Shown: one piece after another, positions 34,395-43,175 of the stretch
Numbering within the stretch: position 1 is the first letter of the stretch
Layout of the letters: each line of letters starts with the position of its first letter
Assembly: GCF_034676725.1 (NCBI RefSeq)
Contig: NZ_JAUCBR010000004.1
Coordinates: 883,501-947,500 of the forward strand
Direction of reading: 5' to 3'
Source of the DNA: Denitromonas sp.
Lineage (GTDB): Bacteria; Pseudomonadota; Gammaproteobacteria; Burkholderiales; Rhodocyclaceae
DNA length: 64,000 nucleotides
The notes under the pieces: generated by a model
Database searches by the model: none
Told to the model about the DNA's origin: nothing
The model's input: only the letters and a program-made list of their open reading frames with translations
Program-made: the position numbers and the translations under genes

Positions 34395-35035
34395 GCAGCC
34401 GCGACACCATCTTCAAGGCCATCCGACAAGGCCTCGGCCGCGGCCCGCTCGACGACGCCGCACGCAAGCAACTCGACGCGCGCATCGCCAATCCGCCGCA
34501 GCACATCCGCGCCACGGTGGACGACGCCGATCTGGTCGCCCGCTTCGCCCAGCGTTTCGAATCGCGCTCCGGCACCACCGAGCGTATCGCCAGCCTGGCC
34601 GACGTGCCCGCCGCCGTCGCGGCGCTGGCCGAAAGCTATGCCATCGCCCCGTCGGCCGTTGTCGGCACCGCCCTGGGCGAACTCGCCTGGCCGGAGGGCT
34701 GGCAGATCGACCACGGCGCCGCCACCATCGACGTCATGCTCGGCGTCTCGCTGGCCTGGCGCGGCATCGCCGAGACCGGCAGCATTCTCATGCTCTCCGG
34801 CCCCGACCGCCCGATCACCCACAACTTCGTGCCCGAAACCCATGTCGTCGTGCTGCCGGTCGAGCACATCGTCCGCCACTACGAAGACTGCTGGGCCGCC
34901 CTGCGCGAACGCGGCCAGGGCGCCCCGCGCGCCATGAACTTCATCTCCGGCCCCTCGCGCACCGGCGACGTCGAGCAGACCATCGAACTCGGCGCCCACG
35001 GCCCGCGGCGCATGCATGTGCTGATTCTGGGATAG
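34391..35035 (+). CDS. lutC: L-lactate utilisation protein LutC (LldG)
   Basis: The 214-residue protein is a LUD-domain (DUF162) protein. It contains LAWRGIAETGSILMLSGPDR, VVVLPVEHIV and the conserved FISGPSRTGDVEQTIELGAH-type block with SRTGDVE. It is the third component of the lutABC lactate oxidase. It overlaps lutB by four bases. The gene converges on acpH 63 bases later. Confidence 0.92.
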   Translation: MSSRDTIFKAIRQGLGRGPLDDAARKQLDARIANPPQHIRATVDDADLVARFAQRFESRSGTTERIASLADVPAAVAALAESYAIAPSAVVGTALGELAWPEGWQIDHGAATIDVMLGVSLAWRGIAETGSILMLSGPDRPITHNFVPETHVVVLPVEHIVRHYEDCWAALRERGQGAPRAMNFISGPSRTGDVEQTIELGAHGPRRMHVLILG

Positions 35036-35098
35036 GGCCAGCAGCGTCGGGCAGGCGGTTTACTCTGCCCACCATCGCCGGGCGGCTTGCCACCCGCG

Positions 35099-35683
35099 CT
35101 ATCGCGCCGGAAACGCCTCGACAAACGAACGTGCGTCGGCCAGAAAGGCCTCGGCATCTGCGGCGAAGCCGGCATAGTCGGCACGCAGCGCCTCGCCGCA
35201 GCCAAGGAAGGCGTCGGGGCGCTTGAGGCGGCCGGCGATGCGGTCGAGCGCGTAGACAATGGTGTCCACCTCGCGGTACGACGTCAGCCAGTCGTGCTCG
35301 GCCATGCGCGCCAGAACCGGCAAGGCGCGCACGGGCAGTCGATGCCGGTGGGCGGCGAGCAGCGCGTACTGCCGAGCGGCATAGTCGGCCAGCGGCTCCT
35401 GCGGATGCCAGTGCACCCACTGAGCGGCCAGAAAATGGTCGTAGAACATATCGACCATCACGCCGGCGAAACGCCGGTGCGGGCCAACAATCCGTTCGCG
35501 TGAGCGCTGGAAGGCCGGGTGCGTTTCCGCGAACACGTCGATCGCCCGGTGCAGCGCCACGCCGACGGCCATGTCGGCCGGCAGATCGCCCGGCAACGGC
35601 CCCTTGACGAAATCCCCCGCCACCGCCCCCAGGCGCAGCCCTTCGTCCGGCCCGGCCAGCCACAGATGGGCGAGGAAGTTCAC
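35099..35683 (-). CDS. acpH: Acyl carrier protein phosphodiesterase
   Basis: The 194-residue protein starts MNFLAHLWLAGPDEGLRLGA, the AcpH (DUF479) signature. The HD-like residues HRAIDVFAETHP and DMFYDHFLA follow. AcpH removes the phosphopantetheine arm from holo-ACP. The GTG start overlaps the stop of the LysR gene by four bases, so it is coupled to that regulator. Confidence 0.9.
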   Translation of the reverse strand: MNFLAHLWLAGPDEGLRLGAVAGDFVKGPLPGDLPADMAVGVALHRAIDVFAETHPAFQRSRERIVGPHRRFAGVMVDMFYDHFLAAQWVHWHPQEPLADYAARQYALLAAHRHRLPVRALPVLARMAEHDWLTSYREVDTIVYALDRIAGRLKRPDAFLGCGEALRADYAGFAADAEAFLADARSFVEAFPAR

Positions 35684-36567
35684 TCCGCCAGCCCCTCGCG
35701 CAGCCAGTCCATGAAATCGGCCACTTCGGGGCGATGCTGGTCGGCGGCGGTGCAGGTCACGTAGTAGCTGTTGGGCGATGGCGCGGTCAGCTCGGTGATC
35801 GGTACCAGGCGGCCGGAATCGAGCCAGGCGGCGGCGAGGCGGCGGGTGCTCATGGCCACGCCGAGCCCGGCGCTGGCCGCTTCGAGCAGCATGCCCAGGT
35901 CGTTGAACACGGCGCCACGCTCGGGTTCGGGCCGGGAGAGTCCCGCAGCCTGAAACCAGGCGCCCCAGGGCAGCAGGGGCGAGCGCAGCAAGGTGGCGCT
36001 GGCCACATCGTCGATGCTGCGCAGGCCGTGGGCGGCGATGTAGGTGGGCGCGGCGAGCGGGCCAACACGGTCTTCGAACAGGCGGTGGCTGACGCCGCCC
36101 AGCTCCTTGCCGTCGCTCCAGCGGATCGCCACATCGGCCGGCTCGGTGACCTCGGCGAGCAGCGAGTTGCCGACATGCATCTCCAGGTCGATCTCGTCGC
36201 GGTCTTGCAGGAAGGCCGGCAGGCGTGGCATGAGCAACTGGCGGGCAAAGGTCGGCGGTGCCGACACCCGCAGGCGCACCCGCCCGGCGGTGCCGCGCCC
36301 GCCCGAGTGGGCCAGCGCATCAAAGGCTTCGCGCACCCGTCCGAGATACATGCGCCCGCCGGTGGTCAGGCGCACGCCGGCGGAGGTGCGCTCGAACAGC
36401 TGCATGGCCAGCTGCTGTTCGAGCTGGCGGATGCGGTGGCTGACCGCGCTGGGGGTCACGCACAGCTCGTCAGCCGCGGGTGCAAAACCGCCCAGGCGCG
36501 CCGCGGCCTCGAAAGCGGCCAGGGCGTGCATGGGCGGAACGCGGCGAAACAGGGGTTCGGTGCTCAC
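35680..36567 (-). CDS. LysR-type regulator (GcvA-like)
   Basis: The 295-residue protein has an N-terminal winged helix (AFEAAARLGGFAPAADELCV, then TPSAVSHRIRQLEQQL) and a substrate-binding domain. The RVPPMHAL start is typical of the GcvA/AmpR-like branch. A GTG start 10 codons inside the longest frame was preferred. It precedes acpH with overlap and is divergent from nothing obvious. Its targets are unknown. Confidence 0.85.
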   Translation of the reverse strand: MSTEPLFRRVPPMHALAAFEAAARLGGFAPAADELCVTPSAVSHRIRQLEQQLAMQLFERTSAGVRLTTGGRMYLGRVREAFDALAHSGGRGTAGRVRLRVSAPPTFARQLLMPRLPAFLQDRDEIDLEMHVGNSLLAEVTEPADVAIRWSDGKELGGVSHRLFEDRVGPLAAPTYIAAHGLRSIDDVASATLLRSPLLPWGAWFQAAGLSRPEPERGAVFNDLGMLLEAASAGLGVAMSTRRLAAAWLDSGRLVPITELTAPSPNSYYVTCTAADQHRPEVADFMDWLREGLAE

Positions 36568-36648
36568 GACTCGTCTCGGGTGGGGCGACCCCGGCATTGC
36601 ACCATATTTTGCCGGCGCGGACGATCCGCCGCCCGCGCCGGCGGGCGT

Positions 36649-37230
36649 TCAGCTGCCCTTGGGCACGCGCCCCATGAGGTAGAAAGGCTCGTTGGGCGGG
36701 GTGCCGGTCAGGTGCACCAGCCGGTTGCTCATGGCGAAGAAGGCGGTGATGGCGCCGATGTCCCAGATCGCCTCGTCGTCGAAGCCGTGCTCGCGCAGCG
36801 CGGCCACATCGGCGTCTTCGATGGCGCCGCCGTTGGTCGACAGCTTCATGGCGAAGTCGAGCATGGCGCGCTGGCGGGGGGTGATCTCGGCCTTGCGATA
36901 GTTGGTGGCCAGCTGGTCGGCCACGCGCGGGTTCTTGGCGCGGATACGCAGCACGGCGCCGTGCGCCACCACGCAATACAGGCAGTTGCCGGCGCCCGAG
37001 GTGGCGACCACGATCATCTCGCGCTCGGCCTTGGTCAGGCCTTCGTTCTTTTCCATCAGCGCATCGTGATAGTCAAAAAACGCGCGGAACTCGGCCGGCC
37101 GGTGGGCCAGCATCAGAAACACATTGGGGATGAAGCCGGCCTTTTCCTGCACGCCGAGGATGCGATCGCGCACATCGTCGGCCAGGTCGGTGAGTTCAGG
37201 CACGGGGAAACGGCTGATACGGTCAGTCAT
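36649..37230 (-). CDS. AhpD-like peroxidase-related protein
   Basis: The 193-residue protein is of the carboxymuconolactone decarboxylase/AhpD fold. It has the redox motif CLYCVVAHG (CxxC with His) at about residue 88. It resembles uncharacterised peroxidase-related enzymes that reduce peroxides using a dithiol. It is followed by a LysR gene and preceded by acuI, all on the minus strand. A role in protecting against reactive electrophiles is inferred. Confidence 0.85.
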   Translation of the reverse strand: MTDRISRFPVPELTDLADDVRDRILGVQEKAGFIPNVFLMLAHRPAEFRAFFDYHDALMEKNEGLTKAEREMIVVATSGAGNCLYCVVAHGAVLRIRAKNPRVADQLATNYRKAEITPRQRAMLDFAMKLSTNGGAIEDADVAALREHGFDDEAIWDIGAITAFFAMSNRLVHLTGTPPNEPFYLMGRVPKGS

Positions 37231-37291
37231 GGCAGCACTCCACAGTCTCGGATCAAACACGCCGGGCGGCACCAACCGCCCGGCCAAGGGA

Positions 37292-38275
37292 TTAGCGATT
37301 CACATCCACCACGACACGGCCGCGAATGGTGCCAGCCATCAGCTGACCGGCCGCATCGATGGCCTCGGACAGGCCGATTTCGCGGGTGATGAGGTCCAGC
37401 TTGCTCACATCCAGATCGGTCGCCAGACGGCTCCACGCATCGATGCGGTCGGCCTTGGGTGCCATCACGCTATCAATACCCACCAGCGTTACGCCGCGCA
37501 AAATGAAGGGCGCTACGGTGGCCGGGAAATCCATGCCCTGCGCCAGACCGCAGCAGGTCACCACGCCGCGATACTTGGTCGTGGCGCAGACATTGGCCAG
37601 CGTGTGGCTGCCCACGGTATCCACGGCACCGGCCCAGCGCTCCTTGCCCAGCGGACGGCCCGGCTCGGTAAATAGCGCGCGATCCACAATCTCGGCCGCC
37701 CCCAGGGTTTTCAGGTACTCGCCTTCGGCCGGGCGCCCGGTCGAGGCCACCACGGTGTAGCCGAGCTTGGCCAGGATCGCCACCGCCACGCTGCCCACGC
37801 CGCCGGCCGCGCCGGTGACCAGGATCTCGCCCTTGTCCGGCGTCACGCCATGGCGCTCCAGCGCCATCACGCACAGCATGGCCGTATAGCCGGCGGTGCC
37901 GATCGCCATGGCCTGCGCGGGCGAGAACGCGGCGGGCAGCGGCACAAGCCAGTCGCCCTTCAGGCGCGCCTTCTGTGCCAGGCCGCCCGGGTGGACCTCA
38001 CCCACACCCCAGCCGTTAAGCACGACCGCATCGCCGACCTTGAAGTCGGCATGGGTGCTGGCCATCACCGACCCGGCCAGATCCACGCCCGGCACCATCG
38101 GAAACTTGCGCACCACCGGGCCCTTGCCGGTAATCGCCAGGCCGTCTTTGTAGTTCAGCGTCGAATACGCGACCTTCACGGTCACATCGCCCTCGGGCAG
38201 ATCGGCGTCGTCCTGGTCCTTCAATTCGGCGCGGTAGCCGGCATCATCCTTGTTGATCACGATAGCTTTATACAT
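37292..38275 (-). CDS. acuI: Acryloyl-CoA reductase/YhdH-family oxidoreductase
   Basis: The 327-residue medium-chain reductase has the AcuI/YhdH pattern: LNYKDGLAITGKGPVVRKFP and VTGAAGGVGSVAVAILAKLG, an NADPH-binding Rossmann motif. No zinc-binding cysteines are seen. AcuI reduces toxic acryloyl-CoA to propionyl-CoA with NADPH. Some family members act on quinones. The TetR regulator and a matching operator next to it support an electrophile-responsive unit. Confidence 0.85.
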   Translation of the reverse strand: MYKAIVINKDDAGYRAELKDQDDADLPEGDVTVKVAYSTLNYKDGLAITGKGPVVRKFPMVPGVDLAGSVMASTHADFKVGDAVVLNGWGVGEVHPGGLAQKARLKGDWLVPLPAAFSPAQAMAIGTAGYTAMLCVMALERHGVTPDKGEILVTGAAGGVGSVAVAILAKLGYTVVASTGRPAEGEYLKTLGAAEIVDRALFTEPGRPLGKERWAGAVDTVGSHTLANVCATTKYRGVVTCCGLAQGMDFPATVAPFILRGVTLVGIDSVMAPKADRIDAWSRLATDLDVSKLDLITREIGLSEAIDAAGQLMAGTIRGRVVVDVNR

Positions 38276-38321
38276 GGTGTTCTCCTCTCTCCTCGCGGCC
38301 CTGGATTGGGGCCAAACCAAT

Positions 38322-38336
38322 TAGACCGATCGTCTA
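38322..38336. promoter_or_regulatory. Operator of the TetR regulator, acuI side
   Basis: TAGACCGATCGTCTA has TAGAC/GTCTA arms with five central bases. It lies 46 bases before the acuI ATG and matches the second copy upstream of the tetR gene at 13 of 15 positions. Confidence 0.75.
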
Positions 38337-38353
38337 GTCCTGGTTAAAAAAAG

Positions 38354-38989
38354 TCAGCGTCGGATCGCCGTAAAGAATCCGTCCGTAAAACAGCGCAGCG
38401 GCGTATCGCTGCGCATCAGGCGCGCACGCAGCACCGCACCTTCCCAGCCTACCCAGAAGAATGCCGCCCAGTGCTCGCAATCGAGGTCGGCCGACAGCGC
38501 CCCTTCAGCCTGCGCCGCGCGCAGACATTGCGCCAGCCGCGCCTGCCAGTCGGCAAACACCGCCTCCAGCCGATCGCGGTATGACTCCGGCAAGGCGCTC
38601 ATCTCCTGCCCCAGGTTGCCGATCAGGCAGCCGCGGCGAAAACCGTGCCGCGCAATGCCCGCCGCCGCGTCATCGACAAAATCCTCGATCCGCTGCAAGG
38701 CCGGCCGGTCGGCCGCCAGAAACCAGCGGTCCAGCTTGCGGGCAAAGTAGTCGGCATAGGCGGCAATCACCGCATGGCCGAAGGCTTCCTTGCTCTCGAA
38801 GTAGTGGTAGAACGAGCCCTTCGGCACGCCCACCTTCTTCAACACCTCTTCGATCCCTGTCGCCGAGAAGCCTTTCTCGGTCAGCGTCGCCATGCCACAG
38901 CGCACCAGCGCATCGCGGGTGTCGAACTGCTCATCCTGGCGCTTCGGCGGGCGTCCGCGACGGCGCGGCTCGGTGTGGGTTTCGCTCAT
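38354..38989 (-). CDS. TetR/AcrR family regulator (AcuR/NemR-like)
   Basis: The 211-residue protein has the TetR helix-turn-helix (GFSATGIEEVLKKVGVPKGS, then FYHYFESKEAFGHAVIAAY) and an all-helical ligand domain. It lies beside an acuI-type reductase, which suggests an acrylate or electrophile-sensing repressor of the AcuR/NemR group. The operator in front of its own start overlaps the likely promoter, so it should repress itself. An in-frame start further upstream was rejected because it would pass through the operator. Confidence 0.88.
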   Translation of the reverse strand: MSETHTEPRRRGRPPKRQDEQFDTRDALVRCGMATLTEKGFSATGIEEVLKKVGVPKGSFYHYFESKEAFGHAVIAAYADYFARKLDRWFLAADRPALQRIEDFVDDAAAGIARHGFRRGCLIGNLGQEMSALPESYRDRLEAVFADWQARLAQCLRAAQAEGALSADLDCEHWAAFFWVGWEGAVLRARLMRSDTPLRCFTDGFFTAIRR

Positions 38990-39000
38990 GCACCGAATAT

Positions 39001-39015
39001 TAGACCAGTCGTCTA
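39001..39015. promoter_or_regulatory. Operator of the TetR regulator, own promoter
   Basis: TAGACCAGTCGTCTA has the same TAGAC/GTCTA arms as the acuI-side operator and lies 12 bases before the regulator ATG. The two shared operators define the regulon. Confidence 0.75.
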
Positions 39016-39041
39016 TAAAATCAAGTCTTTTCGTCCGCGCC

Positions 39042-39059
39042 TGTTTCACATCTGTTTCA
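39042..39059 (+). promoter_or_regulatory. Direct repeat TGTTTCA, candidate activator site
   Basis: TGTTTCA occurs at 39042-39048 and 39053-39059, 11 bases apart, on one face of the helix. It is about 160 bases upstream of the sigma-54 promoter, the usual distance for an enhancer of a sigma-54 activator. The role is inferred. Confidence 0.35.
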
Positions 39060-39212
39060 GTGCTGTCCTAGCCCCCCTCCCCGAGCCGCATTCCGGCGCA
39101 CGCCCCGCTGCACGGCATTCCCGTGGCGCCAGCGGTCATACCGCCCTGTAACGCCCGCCAACAAAGGCGGCGGCGCCCGCCGCCGACATCACTTTGGCAT
39201 ATCTCGACAGAG

Positions 39213-39227
39213 TGGCCCGCTTGTTGC
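39213..39227 (+). promoter_or_regulatory. Sigma-54 promoter of the alcohol oxidation cluster
   Basis: TGGCCCGCTTGTTGC matches the -24/-12 consensus TGGCACG-N4-TTGC, with GG and GC at the right 12-base distance. It lies 43 bases before the Rieske gene. The sigma-54 activator gene at the far end of the cluster supports it. Confidence 0.7.
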
Positions 39228-39270
39228 GAAGGCGGGGGAAAGAAAAATTTCAACGCAGCAGGAGACATGA

Positions 39271-39879
39271 ATGAAGCGTGACCAAAGCGGCGGCGCGGCA
39301 GGGTGCGGCGCCCAATGCAACGAGGGACGGCGGGCGGCGCTGAAGCTGTGCGCGGGAACGGTGATCGGACTGGTCGCCGCGCCGAAGGACAGTGCCTTCG
39401 CCAACGAACCCAACCACGCACGCCCCCAGCCCGGCGACCGCCTGGTGCTGGCCGATGGCAGCCCGGCGGGCACCACGCCGCTGGGCCTCGACAGCGTCTC
39501 GGTGGGCGACAAACCGGTGTTCGCCTATCCGGTCGACCCGGCCACCGGCACCGTGCGCGATGGCTCCCGGCTCAACCGCGTGGTGCTGATCCGACTGGAT
39601 CCGGCCGCGCTCGATGAGCGCACCCGCGCCCGCGCGGCCGACGGCGTCCTCGCCTACTCGGCGGTGTGCACGCATCAGGGCTGTGACGTCACCGAATACA
39701 ACCCGACCGAGAACGTCCTGTTCTGCTTTTGCCACTTCTCGAAGTTCAAGCCGGCGCACGGCGGGGAGGTGGTTGAGGGGCCGGCACCGCGCAACCTGCC
39801 GATGCTGCCGCTGCGCATCGAGGGCGGCCAGCTGGTCGTCGCCGACACCTTCACTTCCCGACCCGGCGCCACCCTGTAA
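39271..39879 (+). CDS. Tat-exported Rieske [2Fe-2S] protein
   Basis: The 202-residue protein has a twin-arginine segment (RRAALKLCAG at 20-29). A Rieske domain follows with CTHQGC (133-138) and CFCHFS (152-157), supplying two Cys and two His cluster ligands and the extra disulfide pair. It should fold with its cluster and be exported to the periplasm. It lies first in the operon ahead of a PQQ alcohol dehydrogenase, with no cytochrome c gene beside it. It may therefore be the enzyme's electron acceptor or link it to the membrane chain. That role is inferred. Confidence 0.85.
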   Translation: MKRDQSGGAAGCGAQCNEGRRAALKLCAGTVIGLVAAPKDSAFANEPNHARPQPGDRLVLADGSPAGTTPLGLDSVSVGDKPVFAYPVDPATGTVRDGSRLNRVVLIRLDPAALDERTRARAADGVLAYSAVCTHQGCDVTEYNPTENVLFCFCHFSKFKPAHGGEVVEGPAPRNLPMLPLRIEGGQLVVADTFTSRPGATL

Positions 39880-39932
39880 GGGGCGTCGCCGTTTTTTTGC
39901 TCGACCCACCAAGAGGACTGCAGGAGACATCC

Positions 39933-41654
39933 ATGAACAAGAACCTGAAACCACTCGTCGCCGCGCTGTTGCTGGCACCCATGCTCGCCACGGCCGCGCT
40001 GCCGCCCTATGCCCCGGTGACCGATCAGCGGCTCGACAAGCCCGAGCCGCACAACTGGTTGTCCTACCGGGGCAACTACGCCGGCTGGGGCTACAGCCCG
40101 CTGAGCCAGATCAACTCGGACAACGTCGGCAAGCTGACGCTGGCCTGGTCTTACGCCACGGGCATGACCGAGGGCCACCAGTCGCCGCCGATCGTCAACA
40201 ACGGCTACATGTACATCACCACGCCGAACAACCAGGTGATCGCGCTGGAAGCGGCCACCGGCAAGGAGCTGTGGCGCTACAAGAAGGCCATCCCCGAGGA
40301 ACTGCAGCAGCTGCACCCGACCAACCGCGGCGTCGCGCTGTATGGCAATCGTGTCTATCTGGCCACCACCGACGCCAACCTGGTGGCGCTGGACGCGACC
40401 ACCGGCAAGGAGCTGTGGCGCACCCAGGTGGCCGACTGGCGCAAGGGCTACTACATGACCCTGGCGCCGCTGGCCGCCAAGGGCAAGATCATGATCGGCT
40501 CCTCGGGCGGCGAATACGGCATCCGCGGCTTTGTGGCGGCCTTCGACGCCGAGACCGGCAAGGAAGCGTGGCGGACCTATACCATCCCCGCCCCGGGTGA
40601 GCCGGGCGGCGACACCTGGCCGGGCGACACCTACAAGCGCGGCGGCGGTTCGGTGTGGATCACCGGCACCTATGACGCAGACACCAACATTGCCTACTGG
40701 GGCGTCGGCAACGCCGGGCCGTGGATGCCCGACACCCGCGCCGGCGACAACCTGTATGCCAACTCGACCATCGCCCTCGATGTCGACACCGGCAAGCTCA
40801 AGGGCTACCACCAGTATCACCACAACGACGCCTGGGACTGGGACGAAGTGTCCGCGCCGCTGCTCATCGACATGCCCTACAAGGGCCGCAACATCAAGTC
40901 CCTGGTGCATGCCGGGCGCAACGGCTACCTGTGGCTGCTCGACCGCGAGAAAGGCGGCAAGATCGGTTTCGTGGACGCCTGGCCCTTTGTCGAGCAGAAC
41001 GTGTTCAAGAGCATCGACCCGAAAACCGGCCGGCCGACCTATGACCAGGACCGCGTGCCCGGCACTGGCAAAACGGTGAACTTCTGTCCGTCGCTGTGGG
41101 GTGGCAAGGACTGGCCGCCCGAGGCCTACAACCCGAAGACCGGCCTGCTCTACATCCCGGCCAACAACCACCTGTGCTCCGAACTCACCGGTGAGCCGAC
41201 CAAGTACCAGGAAGGCCAGCTCTACATCGGCGTCGCGCTGCAGAACATTCTCACCAACGTGCGCATCGGCGAGAAAGCCAAAACATCCGTGGGCGAAGTG
41301 CAGGCCTGGGACATGAAGACCGGCAAGCAGGTGTGGACCCACACCTATCCCGAGATGAACTGGGGCCCGCTGCTGACCACCGGCGGCAACCTGCTCTTCG
41401 GCGGCGGCACCAACGACCGGGAGTTCCGCGCCTTTGATGCCACCAGCGGCAAGTTGCTGTGGCAGTTCCCGGCGCCGTCCGGCGTCACCGGCGTGCCCTC
41501 GAGCTTCGAGATTGACGGTGAGCAGTACATCGCCGTTCAGTCTGGCTGGGGGGTCGATGCCCAGCGCATGCAGGGCGCGTTTGACGCCGTGCTGCCGCAC
41601 AAGACCGTCGTCCCACAGGGCGGCACCTTGATGGTGTTCAAGCTCTCCCGCTAA
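39933..41654 (+). CDS. PQQ-dependent alcohol dehydrogenase, lanthanide-type
   Basis: The 573-residue eight-bladed propeller starts with a signal peptide ending ATAALP. Trp-docking repeats such as GKELWRYKK are present. The PQQ and metal ligands line up with MxaF: Glu194 (SSGGEYGIRG), Asn260 (GVGNAGPW) and catalytic Asp302. The extra Asp304 in AWDWDE is the mark of lanthanide-dependent enzymes. The vicinal Cys-Cys pair near residue 105 is missing, but the pair 30 residues apart (NFCPS to HLCSE) is kept. There is no heme c motif. It is expected to oxidise an alcohol in the periplasm. Confidence 0.88.
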   Translation: MNKNLKPLVAALLLAPMLATAALPPYAPVTDQRLDKPEPHNWLSYRGNYAGWGYSPLSQINSDNVGKLTLAWSYATGMTEGHQSPPIVNNGYMYITTPNNQVIALEAATGKELWRYKKAIPEELQQLHPTNRGVALYGNRVYLATTDANLVALDATTGKELWRTQVADWRKGYYMTLAPLAAKGKIMIGSSGGEYGIRGFVAAFDAETGKEAWRTYTIPAPGEPGGDTWPGDTYKRGGGSVWITGTYDADTNIAYWGVGNAGPWMPDTRAGDNLYANSTIALDVDTGKLKGYHQYHHNDAWDWDEVSAPLLIDMPYKGRNIKSLVHAGRNGYLWLLDREKGGKIGFVDAWPFVEQNVFKSIDPKTGRPTYDQDRVPGTGKTVNFCPSLWGGKDWPPEAYNPKTGLLYIPANNHLCSELTGEPTKYQEGQLYIGVALQNILTNVRIGEKAKTSVGEVQAWDMKTGKQVWTHTYPEMNWGPLLTTGGNLLFGGGTNDREFRAFDATSGKLLWQFPAPSGVTGVPSSFEIDGEQYIAVQSGWGVDAQRMQGAFDAVLPHKTVVPQGGTLMVFKLSR

Positions 41655-41688
41655 GCGCGCACTCCGTTTCGCCACGCATTCCCGATCC

Positions 41689-41710
41689 GCCGCAGGGCGG
41701 ATCGCGGGAT
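41689..41710 (+). other. Intercistronic hairpin
   Basis: CGATCCGCC and GGCGGATCG form a 9-bp stem between the alcohol dehydrogenase and the outer-membrane gene. There is no T run. It may protect the upstream mRNA from 3' decay. Confidence 0.4.
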
Positions 41711-41752
41711 CGCTGTTGCCAAAAAAAACCGAATCTGACCAAGGAAATCTCC

Positions 41753-42592
41753 ATGACCAAACGTTCATCCCGCCTGCCCCGGCTACTGCTCGGCGGCGCC
41801 CTGCTCGTGTCGGGCCTCGCCCAGGCGCAGACCACCTTCGACGTCATCGGCCCGCACGAGTACGAACTGCCGGTGGGCTTCGAGCCGTTCAACGTCTTCG
41901 TGCAGTACGCCTACGTCCAGCGCAACAACCGGAAGTTCGACACCGACGGTGACCGCGTCAAGGGCTCGGGCAGCACCACCATCGTCGGCCTGTCGAAGTA
42001 CGTCCGCTTCTGGACGCCGGAGTCGAACCCCAACATCGGCCTCGCCTATGAAGTGATCGTCCCGGAAATCAGCGTGCGCGACCACCGCGCCAACACCCAG
42101 GCCAGCGGCATCGGCGATCCGCTCACCGGCTTCGCCATCTGGTACAAGCCCACGCCGAACAGCACCCTCGGCTTCCAGTCCTTCATCCAGATCCCGGCCG
42201 GGGGCTCCGATGTCAGCGACACCAACTGGAAGAACCTCTCCAGCGTGCTGTGGGATGTTCGCCTGACCGACCGCCTCGGCTGGACGGCCGACGCCGGCTT
42301 CGTCTTCCAGGGCGAGAAGACCGATGGCACGCGGCCGGGCACCTCCTTCCACACCAACCAGCGCCTGGGCTACCGCGCCACGCCCTTGCTCGAGCCCTTC
42401 GTGGCGGTGGACTACGAGCGCTCGGCCAAGACCTCGACGGTGGCCGGCAGCCATGTCCTCGACGCCGGCCTGGGGCTGATGCTGCACACCTTCGACAACC
42501 AGTCCATCACCCTGCGCTATTCCAAGAGCGTCAGCGGTGAAAACCACGCCGCCAACAACAGCTTCAACCTCAAGTACGCCTACGTGTGGTGA
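41753..42592 (+). CDS. Outer-membrane protein, MetA phenol-degradation-like
   Basis: The 279-residue protein has a signal peptide ending LAQAQTTF. It is a beta-strand-rich barrel typical of the MetA-pathway-of-phenol-degradation family (PF13557). Repeated alternating strands such as NSTLGFQSFIQIPAG, and a C-terminal aromatic end (FNLKYAYVW) for outer-membrane insertion, are seen. It may let the alcohol or a hydrophobic precursor cross the outer membrane. It belongs to the same operon. Confidence 0.75.
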   Translation: MTKRSSRLPRLLLGGALLVSGLAQAQTTFDVIGPHEYELPVGFEPFNVFVQYAYVQRNNRKFDTDGDRVKGSGSTTIVGLSKYVRFWTPESNPNIGLAYEVIVPEISVRDHRANTQASGIGDPLTGFAIWYKPTPNSTLGFQSFIQIPAGGSDVSDTNWKNLSSVLWDVRLTDRLGWTADAGFVFQGEKTDGTRPGTSFHTNQRLGYRATPLLEPFVAVDYERSAKTSTVAGSHVLDAGLGLMLHTFDNQSITLRYSKSVSGENHAANNSFNLKYAYVW

Positions 42593-42647
42593 CGCCATGG
42601 CCGGCCGCGCCGGCCATTGCGCCCGAACCCATTCCAAGGAGACACCC

Positions 42648-43115
42648 ATGAAATTCCTTCACGCCCTTGCTTTGAGCATCGCCCTGCTGGTCGCGCTTTG
42701 GGTCTACCTGAGCGTCGGCAATCCGGACTTCCGCTTCACGCCCTGGATCGGCTTCGTCGCCTGGGCCGCCTACTTCGCCGCCGGTGGCGGCGCGGACGGT
42801 GTGCGCAAGTCGATCGCCGCCGGACTGGCCGGTGCGCTGCTCACCGCCGTCACGCTGTTCGGCGTGCAGGCGCTCGGCGGCAGCCTGGTGGCCTTGATCG
42901 GTCTGGTCGCGGTCCTCGCCTTCGTGCTCGTCGCCATGGCCGACATCCCGGCGCTGGCCTACACCCCCGCCGCCTTCCTGGGCGCCGCCTGCTTCTTCGG
43001 TTCCGGCGCCAAGCTCGACGCCAGCGCCCTGTTCGTCTGCGTGACCTGGTGTCTCGGCGTGCTCTTCGGCCTGCTCTCCGAGCACATCGGCAAACGCCTC
43101 GCCCGCCCGGCCTGA
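42648..43115 (+). CDS. DUF1097 membrane protein
   Basis: The 155-residue protein has about five hydrophobic helices (ALALSIALLVALWVYLSVG, then WIGFVAWAAYFAAGGGADGV). It matches the DUF1097 family, often found with alcohol or ethanolamine catabolic genes. Function is unknown. AAGGAG precedes the ATG. The position between the outer-membrane and aldehyde dehydrogenase genes suggests a substrate or product transport role. Confidence 0.8.
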   Translation: MKFLHALALSIALLVALWVYLSVGNPDFRFTPWIGFVAWAAYFAAGGGADGVRKSIAAGLAGALLTAVTLFGVQALGGSLVALIGLVAVLAFVLVAMADIPALAYTPAAFLGAACFFGSGAKLDASALFVCVTWCLGVLFGLLSEHIGKRLARPA

Positions 43116-43175
43116 CCGGCACCCGCCCCGCCAACCCCAACGTTGCAATCCCCTACATTCCCCTGGAGAAAAACC

